Shown: piece by piece, positions 26,187 to 34,597 of the stretch | Layout of the letters: each line of letters starts with the position of its first letter | How positions within the stretch are numbered: position 1 is the stretch's first letter | Assembly (NCBI RefSeq): GCF_036053395.1 | Contig: NZ_CP107942.1 | Location: 4,802,501-4,866,500 of the forward strand | Reading direction: 5' to 3' | From: Actinoplanes sp. NBC_00393 | GTDB lineage: Bacteria; Actinomycetota; Actinomycetes; Mycobacteriales; Micromonosporaceae | DNA length: 64,000 bases | Position numbers and translations under genes: made by a program | Notes under the pieces: model-generated | Told to the model about the DNA's origin: nothing | Database searches by the model: none | Seen by the model: only the letters and a program-made list of their open reading frames with translations

Positions 26187-26400
26187 AGCTGACACTCACC
26201 GCTGCTTCCCGCGCTGCTAGACAACCCTCCCGGTCAGCCACCCCGCCCGAGCTGACGCTCACCGCTGCCTCCCGCGCTGCTAGACAACCCTCCCGGTCAG
26301 CCACCCCACCCGAGCTGACGCTCAGCGCTGCCTCCCGCGCTGCTAGACAACCCTCCCGGTCAGCCACCCCGCCCGAGCTGACACTCACCGCTGCCTCCCA
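26187..26400. repeat. Tandem repeat array, 63-bp unit, about 3.4 copies
   Basis: Units start at 26187, 26250, 26313 and 26376 (partial) and are nearly identical, differing at a few bases. It fills most of the 381-bp gap between the convergent MFS and inositol-phosphatase genes. Because 63 is a multiple of three, open frames run through it, but I see no start signal and treat it as non-coding. The remaining bases 26069-26186 and 26401-26449 hold nothing recognisable. Confidence 0.9.
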
Positions 26401-26449
26401 CGGCGTTGGGGTGCAGGGCACGACCGGGCTGGGCTTCGTGAAGGAGCCC

Positions 26450-27331
26450 TTACCTGCTGGCGGGCGCGGTGCGGAAAAGGTCGAGCGCGGCGTCGCGGAG
26501 TTCGGCGTTGGCGGCGAAGAGCGAAGGACCGGCGCCGGGCCGGGTGCGGCCGTCGAGACCGCGGTAGTGGCCGCCGGCCTCGCCGATGATCAGCGACGTG
26601 GCGGCGAAGTCCCAGACATGGCCACAGGTCTGCACGGCCACGTCCAGGTCACCGCGGGCGATCATCAACGGTGGGTGCAGCGGCCAGGGCTGTTCGTCGG
26701 CGGCGGCGATCAGTGGTTCGGCGACTTCGCGGGCCCAGTCCGGTACCACGCCGAGGCGACTGCCTGCCAGCTCCCGCCGGGCATCGGCCGCCACGTGGAT
26801 CCGGGTCTCGTCGTAGATGTTCCCGTCCTGGAAGCGCGCCTCGTAGGCCCCGGCGCCCCGCGACGCCCACCACAGACGACCGAGCGCCGGCACCACCGCG
26901 ACGCCCACCGTGATCTCGCCCTGTTCCTCCAGAGCCACCAGCACCAGCCAGCGCGTGTCGCCCGCCACGAACAGCGCCGTCCCGTCGATCGGATCGATGA
27001 TCCAGCGCCGCTCGCCCGTCCCCGCGGTCTGGCCTTCCTCTTCACCGAGGATGGCGTCCGCCGGCCGGGCCGCCGTCAGCACTTCCCGGATGGTCGCCTC
27101 GACCGCACGGTCCGCCCGCGTCACGACCGAGCCGTCCGCCTTGACCTCGCGGGGCAGGTCCGCGAGGGCAGCGAAGTGCCGCATCGCCTCCGCCGCACCA
27201 GCGAGCGCCGCATCCCGGGCCAACTCCAAGTCCCGGGCCTGCGCTGGGTCGCTGGGGTCTGCCTCGTTCCTAGGCGGCGTCGCTTCTTCCGCGGACGCTG
27301 CTTGAGTGGCCGGCGACGGATCAGCGTTCAT
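26450..27331 (-). CDS. Inositol monophosphatase family enzyme
   Basis: A 293-residue metal-dependent phosphomonoesterase. Signatures are GEEEG, DPIDGT (with the ALFVAGDTRW strand) and the C-terminal WDFAA motif, giving the usual lithium-sensitive metal sites. Candidate substrates are inositol phosphate or histidinol phosphate; a standalone locus does not decide. A Pro/Ala/Glu-rich N-terminal tail precedes the domain. The ATG at 27331 follows GGAG; an ATG at 27340 is an alternative. It is divergent from the VOC gene. Confidence 0.88.
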   Translation of the reverse strand: MNADPSPATQAASAEEATPPRNEADPSDPAQARDLELARDAALAGAAEAMRHFAALADLPREVKADGSVVTRADRAVEATIREVLTAARPADAILGEEEGQTAGTGERRWIIDPIDGTALFVAGDTRWLVLVALEEQGEITVGVAVVPALGRLWWASRGAGAYEARFQDGNIYDETRIHVAADARRELAGSRLGVVPDWAREVAEPLIAAADEQPWPLHPPLMIARGDLDVAVQTCGHVWDFAATSLIIGEAGGHYRGLDGRTRPGAGPSLFAANAELRDAALDLFRTAPASR

Positions 27332-27436
27332 GATCTCCATCCTGCCGGGCGGTCCTTGCCGGCACGGACGGGTGTCGGAAAAACGTCGTACCAAGATTGC
27401 GGGACAGCGAGGTCGCCTTCGGACATTCCGCACGCG

Positions 27437-27442
27437 TAGGGT
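27437..27442 (+). promoter_or_regulatory. Putative -10 box of the VOC gene (leaderless)
   Basis: TAGGGT lies 6 nt before ATG 27449, with no ribosome site between. Confidence 0.5.
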
Positions 27443-27448
27443 GCGATC

Positions 27449-27829
27449 ATGCATCGCAGCCGCGTTTTCGGACTGTTCATCGACACGCCGGTCGCTGAGG
27501 CGGACGCCGCCGCGAAGTTCTGGTCGGCGGCGCTCGGTGCGCCTGCTGAGGCGGTTCCGGGCGAGGAGGAGTTCGTCAAGCTACACGACGCCGTGCCCGG
27601 TTTCAGCGTGGACGTGCAGGCGATCGACGGCGCCGCCCGCTTCCACCTGGACATCGAGACCGACGACGTGCAGGCCGAACTGGCCCGCCTGGTCAGCCTG
27701 GGCGCGGTGGTGGAGGTGGAGCACGACGGCTTCACGACGTTGCGCGCCCCCGGCGGCCACCTGGTCTGCGTGGTGCCGGTGCAGAGCGACCAGGCCCTCT
27801 TCGACGCCGATCACCGCACCTGGCCCTGA
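27449..27829 (+). CDS. VOC-superfamily (glyoxalase-like) protein
   Basis: A 126-residue single-domain protein of the vicinal oxygen chelate fold: VFGLFIDTPVAEADAAAKFW at the start, RFHLDIETDDV in the middle and LRAPGGHLVCVVP near the end. Members bind or modify small molecules, and some bind antibiotics. Metal ligands are not clearly assignable. A TAGGGT box 6 nt before the ATG implies a leaderless message. Confidence 0.85.
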   Translation: MHRSRVFGLFIDTPVAEADAAAKFWSAALGAPAEAVPGEEEFVKLHDAVPGFSVDVQAIDGAARFHLDIETDDVQAELARLVSLGAVVEVEHDGFTTLRAPGGHLVCVVPVQSDQALFDADHRTWP

Positions 27830-27898
27830 GGCGACCAGGCCCGGCCGGCGCACACCGCTCGTTCTGAGCCGCGGGGATCAGCACATGAAGCCGGCTGG

Positions 27899-28252
27899 TC
27901 AGCTGTCGAGGTGGAACAGGTCGGCGGCCCGGGTCGCGCGCAGCAACCAGCGCAGATGCGGCTGCGGGCCGTGCAGGTGGCAGGTGGCCTGCCGGGCCTC
28001 GGCCACCCGCCGGGCCGCGACCAGCATGCGCAGGCCGGCCGCGTCGCAGAAGTCCACGCCGGCCAAATCGATGTGGATCTGCCGGACCGGTATGCCGAGC
28101 CCGATCAAATCGTGCACCTGGGCCAGGTCGTAGAGCTGGCTCTGCAGCGCGCTGACCGACATGGCGTCGAGGCTGCCCTGCAGCGTGATCAGCAGCCGGT
28201 CGCCGTCGCGGGAGCCGGCTATCCGGGTGCCGAGGGGGCGGGCGCCGCTCAT
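27899..28252 (-). CDS. STAS-domain (anti-sigma-factor-antagonist-like) protein
   Basis: A 117-residue STAS protein with the fold signature IHIDLAGVDFCDAAGLRML. In classical antagonists a Ser follows the Asp (DSSG) and is phosphorylated by the anti-sigma kinase. Here the sequence is DAAG, so that acceptor is missing. The ATG overlaps the stop of the upstream ATPase gene, so the two are likely partners, but regulation by phosphorylation at this site is not possible. Confidence 0.85.
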   Translation of the reverse strand: MSGARPLGTRIAGSRDGDRLLITLQGSLDAMSVSALQSQLYDLAQVHDLIGLGIPVRQIHIDLAGVDFCDAAGLRMLVAARRVAEARQATCHLHGPQPHLRWLLRATRAADLFHLDS

Positions 28253-29073
28253 ATCGGTACCTCCGGCCGGTCTCGGATGATCGCCCACACCAGTTTGCCG
28301 TTGCGGGCCGGGAGCGCACCCCACGCCGACGCCGCCGCGCCGACGATGCGCAGGCCCAGGCCGCGGCCGGTGAGGGACGGGCCGAGCGGGCCGGGGACCG
28401 GGTCGCGCAGCCGGGGCAGCATCAGGTCACCGTCGTAGACGGCCAGGTGCAGGGCGGTGCCCGAGCCGCGCGTCGACACGATCACCTCGATGTCGGTGCC
28501 GGCGTGCTCGGCGGCGTTGACCACCAGTTCGGAAACGACGAGCCGGCCCCGCTGGCACAGGTGCGGCAGGTCCCAGCCGTCGCAGGCGTCGTTGATCAGC
28601 AAGCGGGCCGAGATCGCGCCGGCCGGGTCCGGCGGGAGCGCCAGGTGCATCCGGTCGTGCGGGGCCCGGCGGCCGGCCAGGGCGGAGCGGGCCTGGGCGA
28701 TCGTCGCGTACAGGACCAGCCAGTCACGGGCGCCGAGCCGGCTCAGGCGCCGGGCCAGCGGTGTGTTCGCCCGGGCGCAGAGCGCGATCGACACCGGCGG
28801 CTGCATGGCGGCCGCCTGCGCGCAGGCGGTCAGCCACAGCGGCGCGCTGACCGCCTGCGGATCGCCGAGGTCGTGCAGGTCGACGATCAGGCCGGTGGGG
28901 TGCTCGGCCAGGCATTTGTCCAGCACGGTACGCGCTTGCGCGGACAACGCCCGGTCCCACCGGCCCCAGACGGAGAACTCGATCACCGCTGTGTCGGCGT
29001 CGATGACGGCCAGGACCGAGTCGGCCAGTGCGTCGCCGGAGCAACCGATCAGATGCGGTGAGCCCGCGGCCAT
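28249..29073 (-). CDS. STAS-like plus HATPase anti-sigma-factor-type regulator
   Basis: A 274-residue protein. The N-terminal half resembles a STAS domain (IEFSVWGRWDRALS, LIVDLHDLGD) and the C-terminal half is an RsbW-like ATPase with N-box ELVVNAAEHAG and G2 box GRGLGLRIVG. Such proteins bind sigma factors or STAS partners. The ATG at 29073 is preceded by GGGAGAAGAGG; the open frame extends to 29109. No sigma-factor gene is adjacent, so the target must lie elsewhere. Confidence 0.82.
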   Translation of the reverse strand: MAAGSPHLIGCSGDALADSVLAVIDADTAVIEFSVWGRWDRALSAQARTVLDKCLAEHPTGLIVDLHDLGDPQAVSAPLWLTACAQAAAMQPPVSIALCARANTPLARRLSRLGARDWLVLYATIAQARSALAGRRAPHDRMHLALPPDPAGAISARLLINDACDGWDLPHLCQRGRLVVSELVVNAAEHAGTDIEVIVSTRGSGTALHLAVYDGDLMLPRLRDPVPGPLGPSLTGRGLGLRIVGAAASAWGALPARNGKLVWAIIRDRPEVPI

Positions 29074-29196
29074 GATCCTCTTCTCCCGGCAAGTCGCAAT
29101 GAGCGACATCTATAGCTGCCGCCCGCAATTCTTGATTTGTCCGGAAGATCTCGTCAACGGAGATTCACCATCCGCGACGCGGGAAAGCCGTCTCCC

Positions 29197-29478
29197 ATGG
29201 CATCAAAGGTGGCCGCCTCGAGCGAATGGACCGATGAGACCGGCATCCGGCAGCCGGGCGGCGAGGTGCACGCCTGGCATCCCGGCACCAACCAGACCGT
29301 GTGTGGCCTGGCCCTGAGCCGGACCAGGCTGCGGCGCTTCCCGCACGTGCCGTTCGACTTCCGGGCCAGCGACGTGCTCACCGCCGCGGACCAGATCGGC
29401 CACATCTGCCCGCGATGCGTCGCCGCCACCACACGCCGCGGCGAACGCCGCTGGACCCGCACGTCACCCCGGCCCTGA
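29197..29478 (+). CDS. Small Cys/His protein, unknown function
   Basis: A 93-residue protein beginning MASKVAASSEW, with GGGAAAG upstream of ATG 29197; an in-frame start at 29137 is possible. One His-x-Trp-His group (HAWHPG), a TVCGL Cys and a C-terminal HICPRC pair could form a zinc site. I recognise no family. Confidence 0.6.
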   Translation: MASKVAASSEWTDETGIRQPGGEVHAWHPGTNQTVCGLALSRTRLRRFPHVPFDFRASDVLTAADQIGHICPRCVAATTRRGERRWTRTSPRP

Positions 29479-29485
29479 AAGACGA

Positions 29486-29550
29486 CCAGGAGAGCAGGCC
29501 AGGAGAGCAGGCCAGGAGAGCAGGCCAGGAGAGCACGCCAGGAGAGCAGG
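29486..29550. repeat. Five tandem copies of a 13-bp purine-rich unit
   Basis: Units of CCAGGAGAGCAGG start at 29486, 29499, 29512, 29525 and 29538; the fourth ends in ACG. The array sits between the small Cys/His gene and the convergent end of helY. Confidence 0.9.
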
Positions 29551-29558
29551 CCGGAGAC

Positions 29559-32312
29559 TCACACGCCACCCTGCAGTGCCAGCACCCCCCGGTTGACAGC
29601 CTTGACCGCCTTGCGAGCGGTCTCCTTGACACTGGGTGAAGCCGCCGAAGCCTCCCGGATCTGCCCGAGCAGGTCGAGGACCTGCCGGGCCCACCGCACG
29701 AAGTCACCCGCCGGCATCTCAGCGTCATACTGATTGCCGCTGGCCAGCACCCGGGCAAGCGGTTCCCCGCGTGCCCACCGGTACATCGGCCAGACGAAGC
29801 CCGGGTCCGGCTCGCGGGTCAGCGACAACCCGTGCTGGCTCTCGTCGGCTGCGATCTCGCCCCAGAGCTTGGCGCAGGAGTCCACCGCTGCGGTGATCGC
29901 GCCCTTCGGCACCGAGGCGCGGTCGTCACCCTCGCGGCGCGACTCATACAGCACCATGGACACCGCGGCGGCCAGCTCCTCGGGCGCCAAACCGTCCCAG
30001 ACGCCCTGCCGCAGGCACTCGGCGACCAGCAGATCCGCCTCGGACCAGATCCGGCCGAGCATCCGGCCGGCCTCGGTGACCTCGCCGTCGGAGGAGAGAT
30101 AGCCGCGGGCGCTCAGCACCGCGCAGACCTGGTCGAAGGTCCGCGCCAGCGACCCGGTCCGCCCGGCCACCTTGTCGCGCAGGGCATCGGTGTCGCGCTG
30201 CAGCCGGTGCCGCCGCTCGGCCCAGCGGGCGTGCTCCTCCCGGTCCGGGCAGGCGTGGCAGGGGTGCTGCCGCAGCTGCACCTTGAGCAGCGCGACCTGG
30301 GCGTCCTCCCCCGGCGCGACCCGGCCACGGCTGCGCCGCCGGTCGGGGTGGCGGTCCAGCCCGGTCGCGCTGACCTGGGCGGCCAGGTCGCGGCGGGCGC
30401 CCGGCGAGCGGTGGTTGAAGTTCTTCGGGACGCGCACGCGGGCCAGCACCTCGACCTCGCTGCTGAACTCGCCGGGGCCGACCCGCCCGGCCCAGCGGTC
30501 CTGGGTGAGGACGAGCGGCCGGGGCTCGCCGAACCCGTGGGCGGACGGCTCGATGACCACGGCCAGCCCGGCCCGGCGGCCCTGCGGCACCCGGATCACG
30601 TCACCGACGCGCAGTTTCTCCAGGGAGTCGACGGCGGCCGAGCGGCGCTGCGCCACGCCCTGCCGGGCCAGCGACTTCTCCCGGTCGGCGATGGCCACGC
30701 GGATCCCGAAATACTCATCGAAGTCGCCGTGGTGGCAGGCGGCGTCCTCCCCGTACGTCTGCATGGTTTCGACGTTGCGCTGCACCTGCCGGGCCAGCCC
30801 GACCACCGACCGGTCCGCCTGGAACTGGGCGAACGACGACTCGAGCAGCTCGCGGGATTTCTCCGCGCCGACGCTGCCGACCAGGTTGACCGCCATGTTG
30901 TAGGACGGCCGGAACGAGGAGCGCAACGGGTAGGTGCGCGTGCTGGCCAGCCCGGCCACGTGCCGTGGGTCCACGTCGGGGCTCCAGAGCACCACGGCGT
31001 GTCCCTCGACGTCGATGCCGCGGCGCCCGGCCCGGCCGGTGAGCTGCGTGTACTCCCCCGGGGTGAGGTCGACGTGCGCCTCGCCGTTGTATTTGACCAG
31101 CCGCTCGAGGACCACGCAGCGGGCCGGCATGTTGATGCCCAGCGCCAGGGTCTCGGTGGCGAAGACCGCCTTGACCAGCCCCTGCACGAAACACTCCTCG
31201 ACCGCCTCCTTGAAGGCGGGCAGCATGCCGGCGTGGTGCGCGGCGACCCCGCGCTCCAGCCCGTCGAGCCACTCCCAGTAGCCCAGCACCGACAGGTCCT
31301 CGGACGGGATCGTCGCCACCTTGGCCGACACGATGCGGCGGATCTCGGCGCGCTCGTCGGGACCGGTCAGGCGCAGCCCGGCGGCCAGGCACTGCTGCAC
31401 GGCGGCGTCGCAGCCGGCCCGGCTGAAGATGAACAGGATGGCCGGCAGCAGCCCGGCCCGCTCGAGCCGGTCCACCACCTCGGCCCGGGGTGGTGGCGTC
31501 CACCGGCGGCCGCGCCCACCGCCGCCGCGGCCGATGGCCCGGTCGGTGAACTCGAGCCGGCGCTCCATCTCCCGCGTGTAGCGCAGCAGCTCGGGGTGCA
31601 CGTCGTGTTTCTTGGCCGCGTCGGCGTCGTGGAACAGGTCGAACATCCGCTTGCCGACGAGCATGTGCTGCCAGAGCGGCACGGGCCGGTGCTCGCTGAC
31701 CACCACCTCGGTCTCACCGCGGACGGTGACCAGCCAGTCGGCGAACTCCTCGTAGTTGCTCACGGTGGCCGACAGCGACACCAGGGTCACCGACGCCGGC
31801 AGGTGGATGATCACCTCTTCCCAGACCGCGCCGCGGAACCGGTCGGCGAGGTAGTGCACCTCGTCCATCACCACGTAGGCCAGGCCGCGCAACTGGTCGG
31901 AGCCGGAGTAGAGCATGTTGCGCAGCACCTCGGTGGTCATCACCACCACCGGGGCATCGCCGTTGATCGCGTTGTCGCCGGTGAGCAGGCCGACCTTGTC
32001 GGCGCCGTAGCGCTCCACCAGGTCGTGATACTTCTGGTTGGAGAGCGCCTTGATCGGGGTGGTGTAGAAGCACTTGCGCTCGCCCGAGCGCAGCGCCAGG
32101 TGCACCGCGAACTCGCCGACCACGGTCTTGCCGGCGCCGGTCGGCGCGCAGACCAGCACGCCACTGCCCCGCTCCACGACCTGGCAGGCCTCGCGCTGGA
32201 AGTCGTCGAGGTCGAAGCCGACGTCGAGCATGAAATCCTCGAGCGCCGGGAATTGCGCGACCCGCGCCGCCCGCCGCTTGGATTCCGCATACCTTTCGGC
32301 GGGACTCGTCAT
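29559..32312 (-). CDS. helY: DEAD/DEAH-box helicase HelY (Ski2/Mtr4-like)
   Basis: A 917-residue superfamily 2 helicase. Walker A is APTGAGKT, the DEVH box is in VVMDEVHYLAD, SAT is in LVSLSATVS, and the helicase C domain has GRAGRRGID. The C-terminal third, with an Arg/Lys-rich insert and Cys-containing segment, matches the actinobacterial HelY/Ski2-like architecture. In mycobacteria helY is in the pafA-tat neighbourhood, as here. It presumably unwinds structured RNA. TAGCCT lies 7 nt before the ATG, suggesting a leaderless transcript. Confidence 0.93.
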   Translation of the reverse strand: MTSPAERYAESKRRAARVAQFPALEDFMLDVGFDLDDFQREACQVVERGSGVLVCAPTGAGKTVVGEFAVHLALRSGERKCFYTTPIKALSNQKYHDLVERYGADKVGLLTGDNAINGDAPVVVMTTEVLRNMLYSGSDQLRGLAYVVMDEVHYLADRFRGAVWEEVIIHLPASVTLVSLSATVSNYEEFADWLVTVRGETEVVVSEHRPVPLWQHMLVGKRMFDLFHDADAAKKHDVHPELLRYTREMERRLEFTDRAIGRGGGGRGRRWTPPPRAEVVDRLERAGLLPAILFIFSRAGCDAAVQQCLAAGLRLTGPDERAEIRRIVSAKVATIPSEDLSVLGYWEWLDGLERGVAAHHAGMLPAFKEAVEECFVQGLVKAVFATETLALGINMPARCVVLERLVKYNGEAHVDLTPGEYTQLTGRAGRRGIDVEGHAVVLWSPDVDPRHVAGLASTRTYPLRSSFRPSYNMAVNLVGSVGAEKSRELLESSFAQFQADRSVVGLARQVQRNVETMQTYGEDAACHHGDFDEYFGIRVAIADREKSLARQGVAQRRSAAVDSLEKLRVGDVIRVPQGRRAGLAVVIEPSAHGFGEPRPLVLTQDRWAGRVGPGEFSSEVEVLARVRVPKNFNHRSPGARRDLAAQVSATGLDRHPDRRRSRGRVAPGEDAQVALLKVQLRQHPCHACPDREEHARWAERRHRLQRDTDALRDKVAGRTGSLARTFDQVCAVLSARGYLSSDGEVTEAGRMLGRIWSEADLLVAECLRQGVWDGLAPEELAAAVSMVLYESRREGDDRASVPKGAITAAVDSCAKLWGEIAADESQHGLSLTREPDPGFVWPMYRWARGEPLARVLASGNQYDAEMPAGDFVRWARQVLDLLGQIREASAASPSVKETARKAVKAVNRGVLALQGGV

Positions 32313-32319
32313 GACCACC

Positions 32320-32325
32320 AGGCTA
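32320..32325 (-). promoter_or_regulatory. Putative -10 box of helY (leaderless)
   Basis: TAGCCT on the minus strand, 7 nt before ATG 32312, with no ribosome site. Confidence 0.5.
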
Positions 32326-32399
32326 GTTCGTGGATATGACAGTTTGCGACACGGTGGTGGCCGTCGGGCGGGTCGGGCCGGATAGGTATGGTGCAACGC

Positions 32400-33140
32400 G
32401 TGCCGGATGCGATCGAACCGACGGAACACCCTCCCCATCCCGTGCGTCCGGTCGAGGCGGTGCTGTTCGACTTCCACGGCACGCTCGCGCAGGTGGAGGA
32501 CCCGCTGACCTGGGTGGTCGCCGCAGCAGCGGCCTGCGGCGCGGAACTCGACCGGGGCAAGGCGACGATCCTCGCGGACCGGCTGCTGACCGCCGGGCGG
32601 GCCGGTGGCCCGCTGCCGCACCGGGTGCCGCCGCATCTGGCCGAGCACTGGGCGGACCGTGATCTGTACGCCCACAGCCACCGGGCCGCCTACACCGGCC
32701 TGGCCCAGACCGTGCACACCGACGTCGAGGGCCTGGCCGACGCCCTGTACGACCGGCTGCTCACCCCGGACGGCTGGCTCCCCTACCCCGACACCGAGCC
32801 CACCCTGCGCAAACTCCACGACGCGGGGATCAAGGTGGCGGTGGTCAGCAACATCGGCTTCGACATCCGGCCGCTCTTCGCCTCATGGGGGCTGAACGAG
32901 CTCGTCGACGCGTACGCGCTCAGTTTCGAGATCGGCCGCACCAAGCCGGACCCGGCCATCTTCCTGCGGGCCTGCGGCATGCTGGCCGTCGACCCGGCGC
33001 GCACCCTGATGGTCGGTGACACCCCGGCCGATGCCGGCGCGGTCCGCGCCGGCTGCGCCGCCCTGGTCCTGCCGGCCGCCGAGCCGGGCCGCAACAACGG
33101 CCTCGGCGCCACGCTGGCCCTGGCCGGCTGTGCCGCGTAA
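32400..33140 (+). CDS. HAD-superfamily hydrolase
   Basis: A 246-residue protein from GTG 32400; an ATG at 32388 is an alternative. I prefer the GTG because TATGGT is 7 nt upstream. HAD motifs are DFHGTL, VVSNI, KPDPAIF and MVGDTPADAGA. The first motif has the nucleophile Asp, but His replaces the usual second Asp (DxD), which is the general acid in phosphatases, so catalysis may differ. It is divergent from helY. Confidence 0.85.
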   Translation: MPDAIEPTEHPPHPVRPVEAVLFDFHGTLAQVEDPLTWVVAAAAACGAELDRGKATILADRLLTAGRAGGPLPHRVPPHLAEHWADRDLYAHSHRAAYTGLAQTVHTDVEGLADALYDRLLTPDGWLPYPDTEPTLRKLHDAGIKVAVVSNIGFDIRPLFASWGLNELVDAYALSFEIGRTKPDPAIFLRACGMLAVDPARTLMVGDTPADAGAVRAGCAALVLPAAEPGRNNGLGATLALAGCAA

Positions 33141-33173
33141 CGGCAGGACGAGCAACGGCAAGGCGCCCAACCG

Positions 33174-33362
33174 TCAGGCGTAGCAGTCCAGGACCGTGCC
33201 GCGCCGGCCACGCTTGGCCGCTGCCTCTCCGGCGGCCTGCTTGTCCACGGCCTCGGGGTTGGTAGCCGCCTCCGCCATCGCCTTGAACGCCTGCCGCGCG
33301 CTGCCGAAGACCGACGACGCCATGGAAGCCATCGAGGAGTTGCTGCCGATCGTGTTGGTCAT
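33174..33362 (-). CDS. Small Ala-rich protein, unknown function
   Basis: A 62-residue protein beginning MTNTIGSNSSMASMASSVFG; a TTG at 33404 would add 14 residues. Codon third positions are strongly GC, as in real genes here. A Ser/Met-rich start, a helical Ala/Lys middle and a basic RGRRG patch are visible. No family recognised, no membrane segment. It lies just downstream of the lipid kinase gene on the same strand. Confidence 0.5.
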   Translation of the reverse strand: MTNTIGSNSSMASMASSVFGSARQAFKAMAEAATNPEAVDKQAAGEAAAKRGRRGTVLDCYA

Positions 33363-33404
33363 GCCAGACACGTTCGGCCCGTTCCGGAAAAACTGACCCC
33401 GCAA

Positions 33405-34304
33405 TCAGCGCAGCAACCGGACCGCACCCGGAACGCAGGTCACCTCGAGCGGCAGCGGGCCGAGTCGCTCCCCGTCCGCGTACCCGATGATCCCCTCGGC
33501 CTCGATCGTCACCTGCCGTGCCCGCAGCACCGTGACCCGCGGATCGGTGACGTGCGTGCCGTGCCGTAACCGCGGCTTGAGCCGGGTCAGATGCATCCGC
33601 CCGAGCGGCGCCGCGAAGATCACGTCGAGCAGCCCGTCCGTCGGATCAGCGTCCGGCAGAATCCGCATCCCCCCGCCGTAACTGGGACAATTACCCACGG
33701 CGACGATCTCCGCGGGGAAGCTGTGCCGCACCCCGTCCGCATGCACCACGTAACCTCGCGCCCGCAGCCGCGCCAGCTCCAGCATGATCGCCAGGTCGTA
33801 GCGGCGCGGCCCCTTGGGCCGCCGCATCCGGTTGGCCCGCTCGTTGACCAGGGCGTCGAAGCCCGCCGCCAGGACCGCACAGAACCAGCGCCGCTCGCCC
33901 TGGGCACTTTCGGTCCGGGCCAGATCAAAACGGTGGTCCCGTCCGGCACGAAGCGCCTCGCTGATCACCTCCGCGGCACGCATCGGATCGTGGGGTACGC
34001 CCACCGCGCTCGCGAAATCGTTCCCGGTGCCCGCCGGCACGACCCCGAACCCGACCGCCCGACCGGCGACGGCCTGCAACGCCCGGTGCACCGTGCCGTC
34101 CCCGCCCACCGCGACCACCGCCGCCGCGCCGTCCTCGACCGCCCGATGGCAGGCCGTCTCCGCCTGCTCGCCGGTGTCCGCCTCCAGGATCCGCACCGTC
34201 CGCCCACCGGTGCCGAGCGTCTGCACCACGCCCGGAAGCAGCCCACGATGCCGTCCCCGTCCCGCCGACGGGTTTGCCAGCACCGCGATGAAGTCGCTCG
34301 TCAC
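33405..34304 (-). CDS. YegS/DagK-like lipid kinase
   Basis: A 299-residue diacylglycerol/sphingosine-kinase-like enzyme. NPSAGRG at the N-terminus, the GGDGT nucleotide loop and GTGNDFA follow the family order, with IIGYADGERLG near the end. It would phosphorylate diacylglycerol or a related lipid, feeding phosphatidate turnover. GTG 34304 has TACCGT 8 nt upstream, supporting it over a GTG at 34328. The next gene downstream is a small ORF. Confidence 0.9.
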   Translation of the reverse strand: MTSDFIAVLANPSAGRGRHRGLLPGVVQTLGTGGRTVRILEADTGEQAETACHRAVEDGAAAVVAVGGDGTVHRALQAVAGRAVGFGVVPAGTGNDFASAVGVPHDPMRAAEVISEALRAGRDHRFDLARTESAQGERRWFCAVLAAGFDALVNERANRMRRPKGPRRYDLAIMLELARLRARGYVVHADGVRHSFPAEIVAVGNCPSYGGGMRILPDADPTDGLLDVIFAAPLGRMHLTRLKPRLRHGTHVTDPRVTVLRARQVTIEAEGIIGYADGERLGPLPLEVTCVPGAVRLLR

Positions 34305-34382
34305 AGCCGAGCACGGTACCGCTCCCACTCCGGCTGGCCATCAGCCGCCGGTCCTCTTTCCCACCGCGGCCCGCTCTCTCTG

Positions 34383-34503
34383 GGCCCCGGCTTTCTCCCT
34401 CCGGCCCTGACCTCCCGCAACGATCTTGGCGAGGTCGGCCGGGGGCCCGGCTTTCTCCCTCCGGCCCTGACCCTCCCGCAACGATCTTGGCGAGGTCGGC
34501 CGC
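34383..34503. repeat. Direct duplication of a 60/61-bp element
   Basis: Two adjacent copies (34383-34442 and 34443-34503) differ by one inserted C. Each contains CTTTCTCCCTCCGGCCCTGA and then AACGATCTTGGCGAGGTCGG. The element sits upstream of the lipid kinase and downstream of tatC. Confidence 0.85.
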
Positions 34504-34547
34504 GGGCCCGGCCACTCGAACAGCGCCGGACCGAGCCGGAAACGGCA

Positions 34548-34576
34548 ACGACCGCCGTGCGGCGCACGGCGGTCGT
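34548..34576 (-). terminator. Hairpin terminator after tatC
   Basis: Arms ACGACCGCCGTG and CACGGCGGTCGT form a perfect 12-bp stem with a 5-nt loop (34560-34564), 21 bp beyond the tatC stop. Confidence 0.75.
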
Positions 34577-34597
34577 CACAGACTTTGCGGACGGACG

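Noticed and set aside
26167..26421. 84-residue frame of 21-residue repeats on the minus strand
   Set aside because: Also a consequence of the 63-bp period; there is no ribosome site and codon use is atypical. Kept as non-coding repeat.
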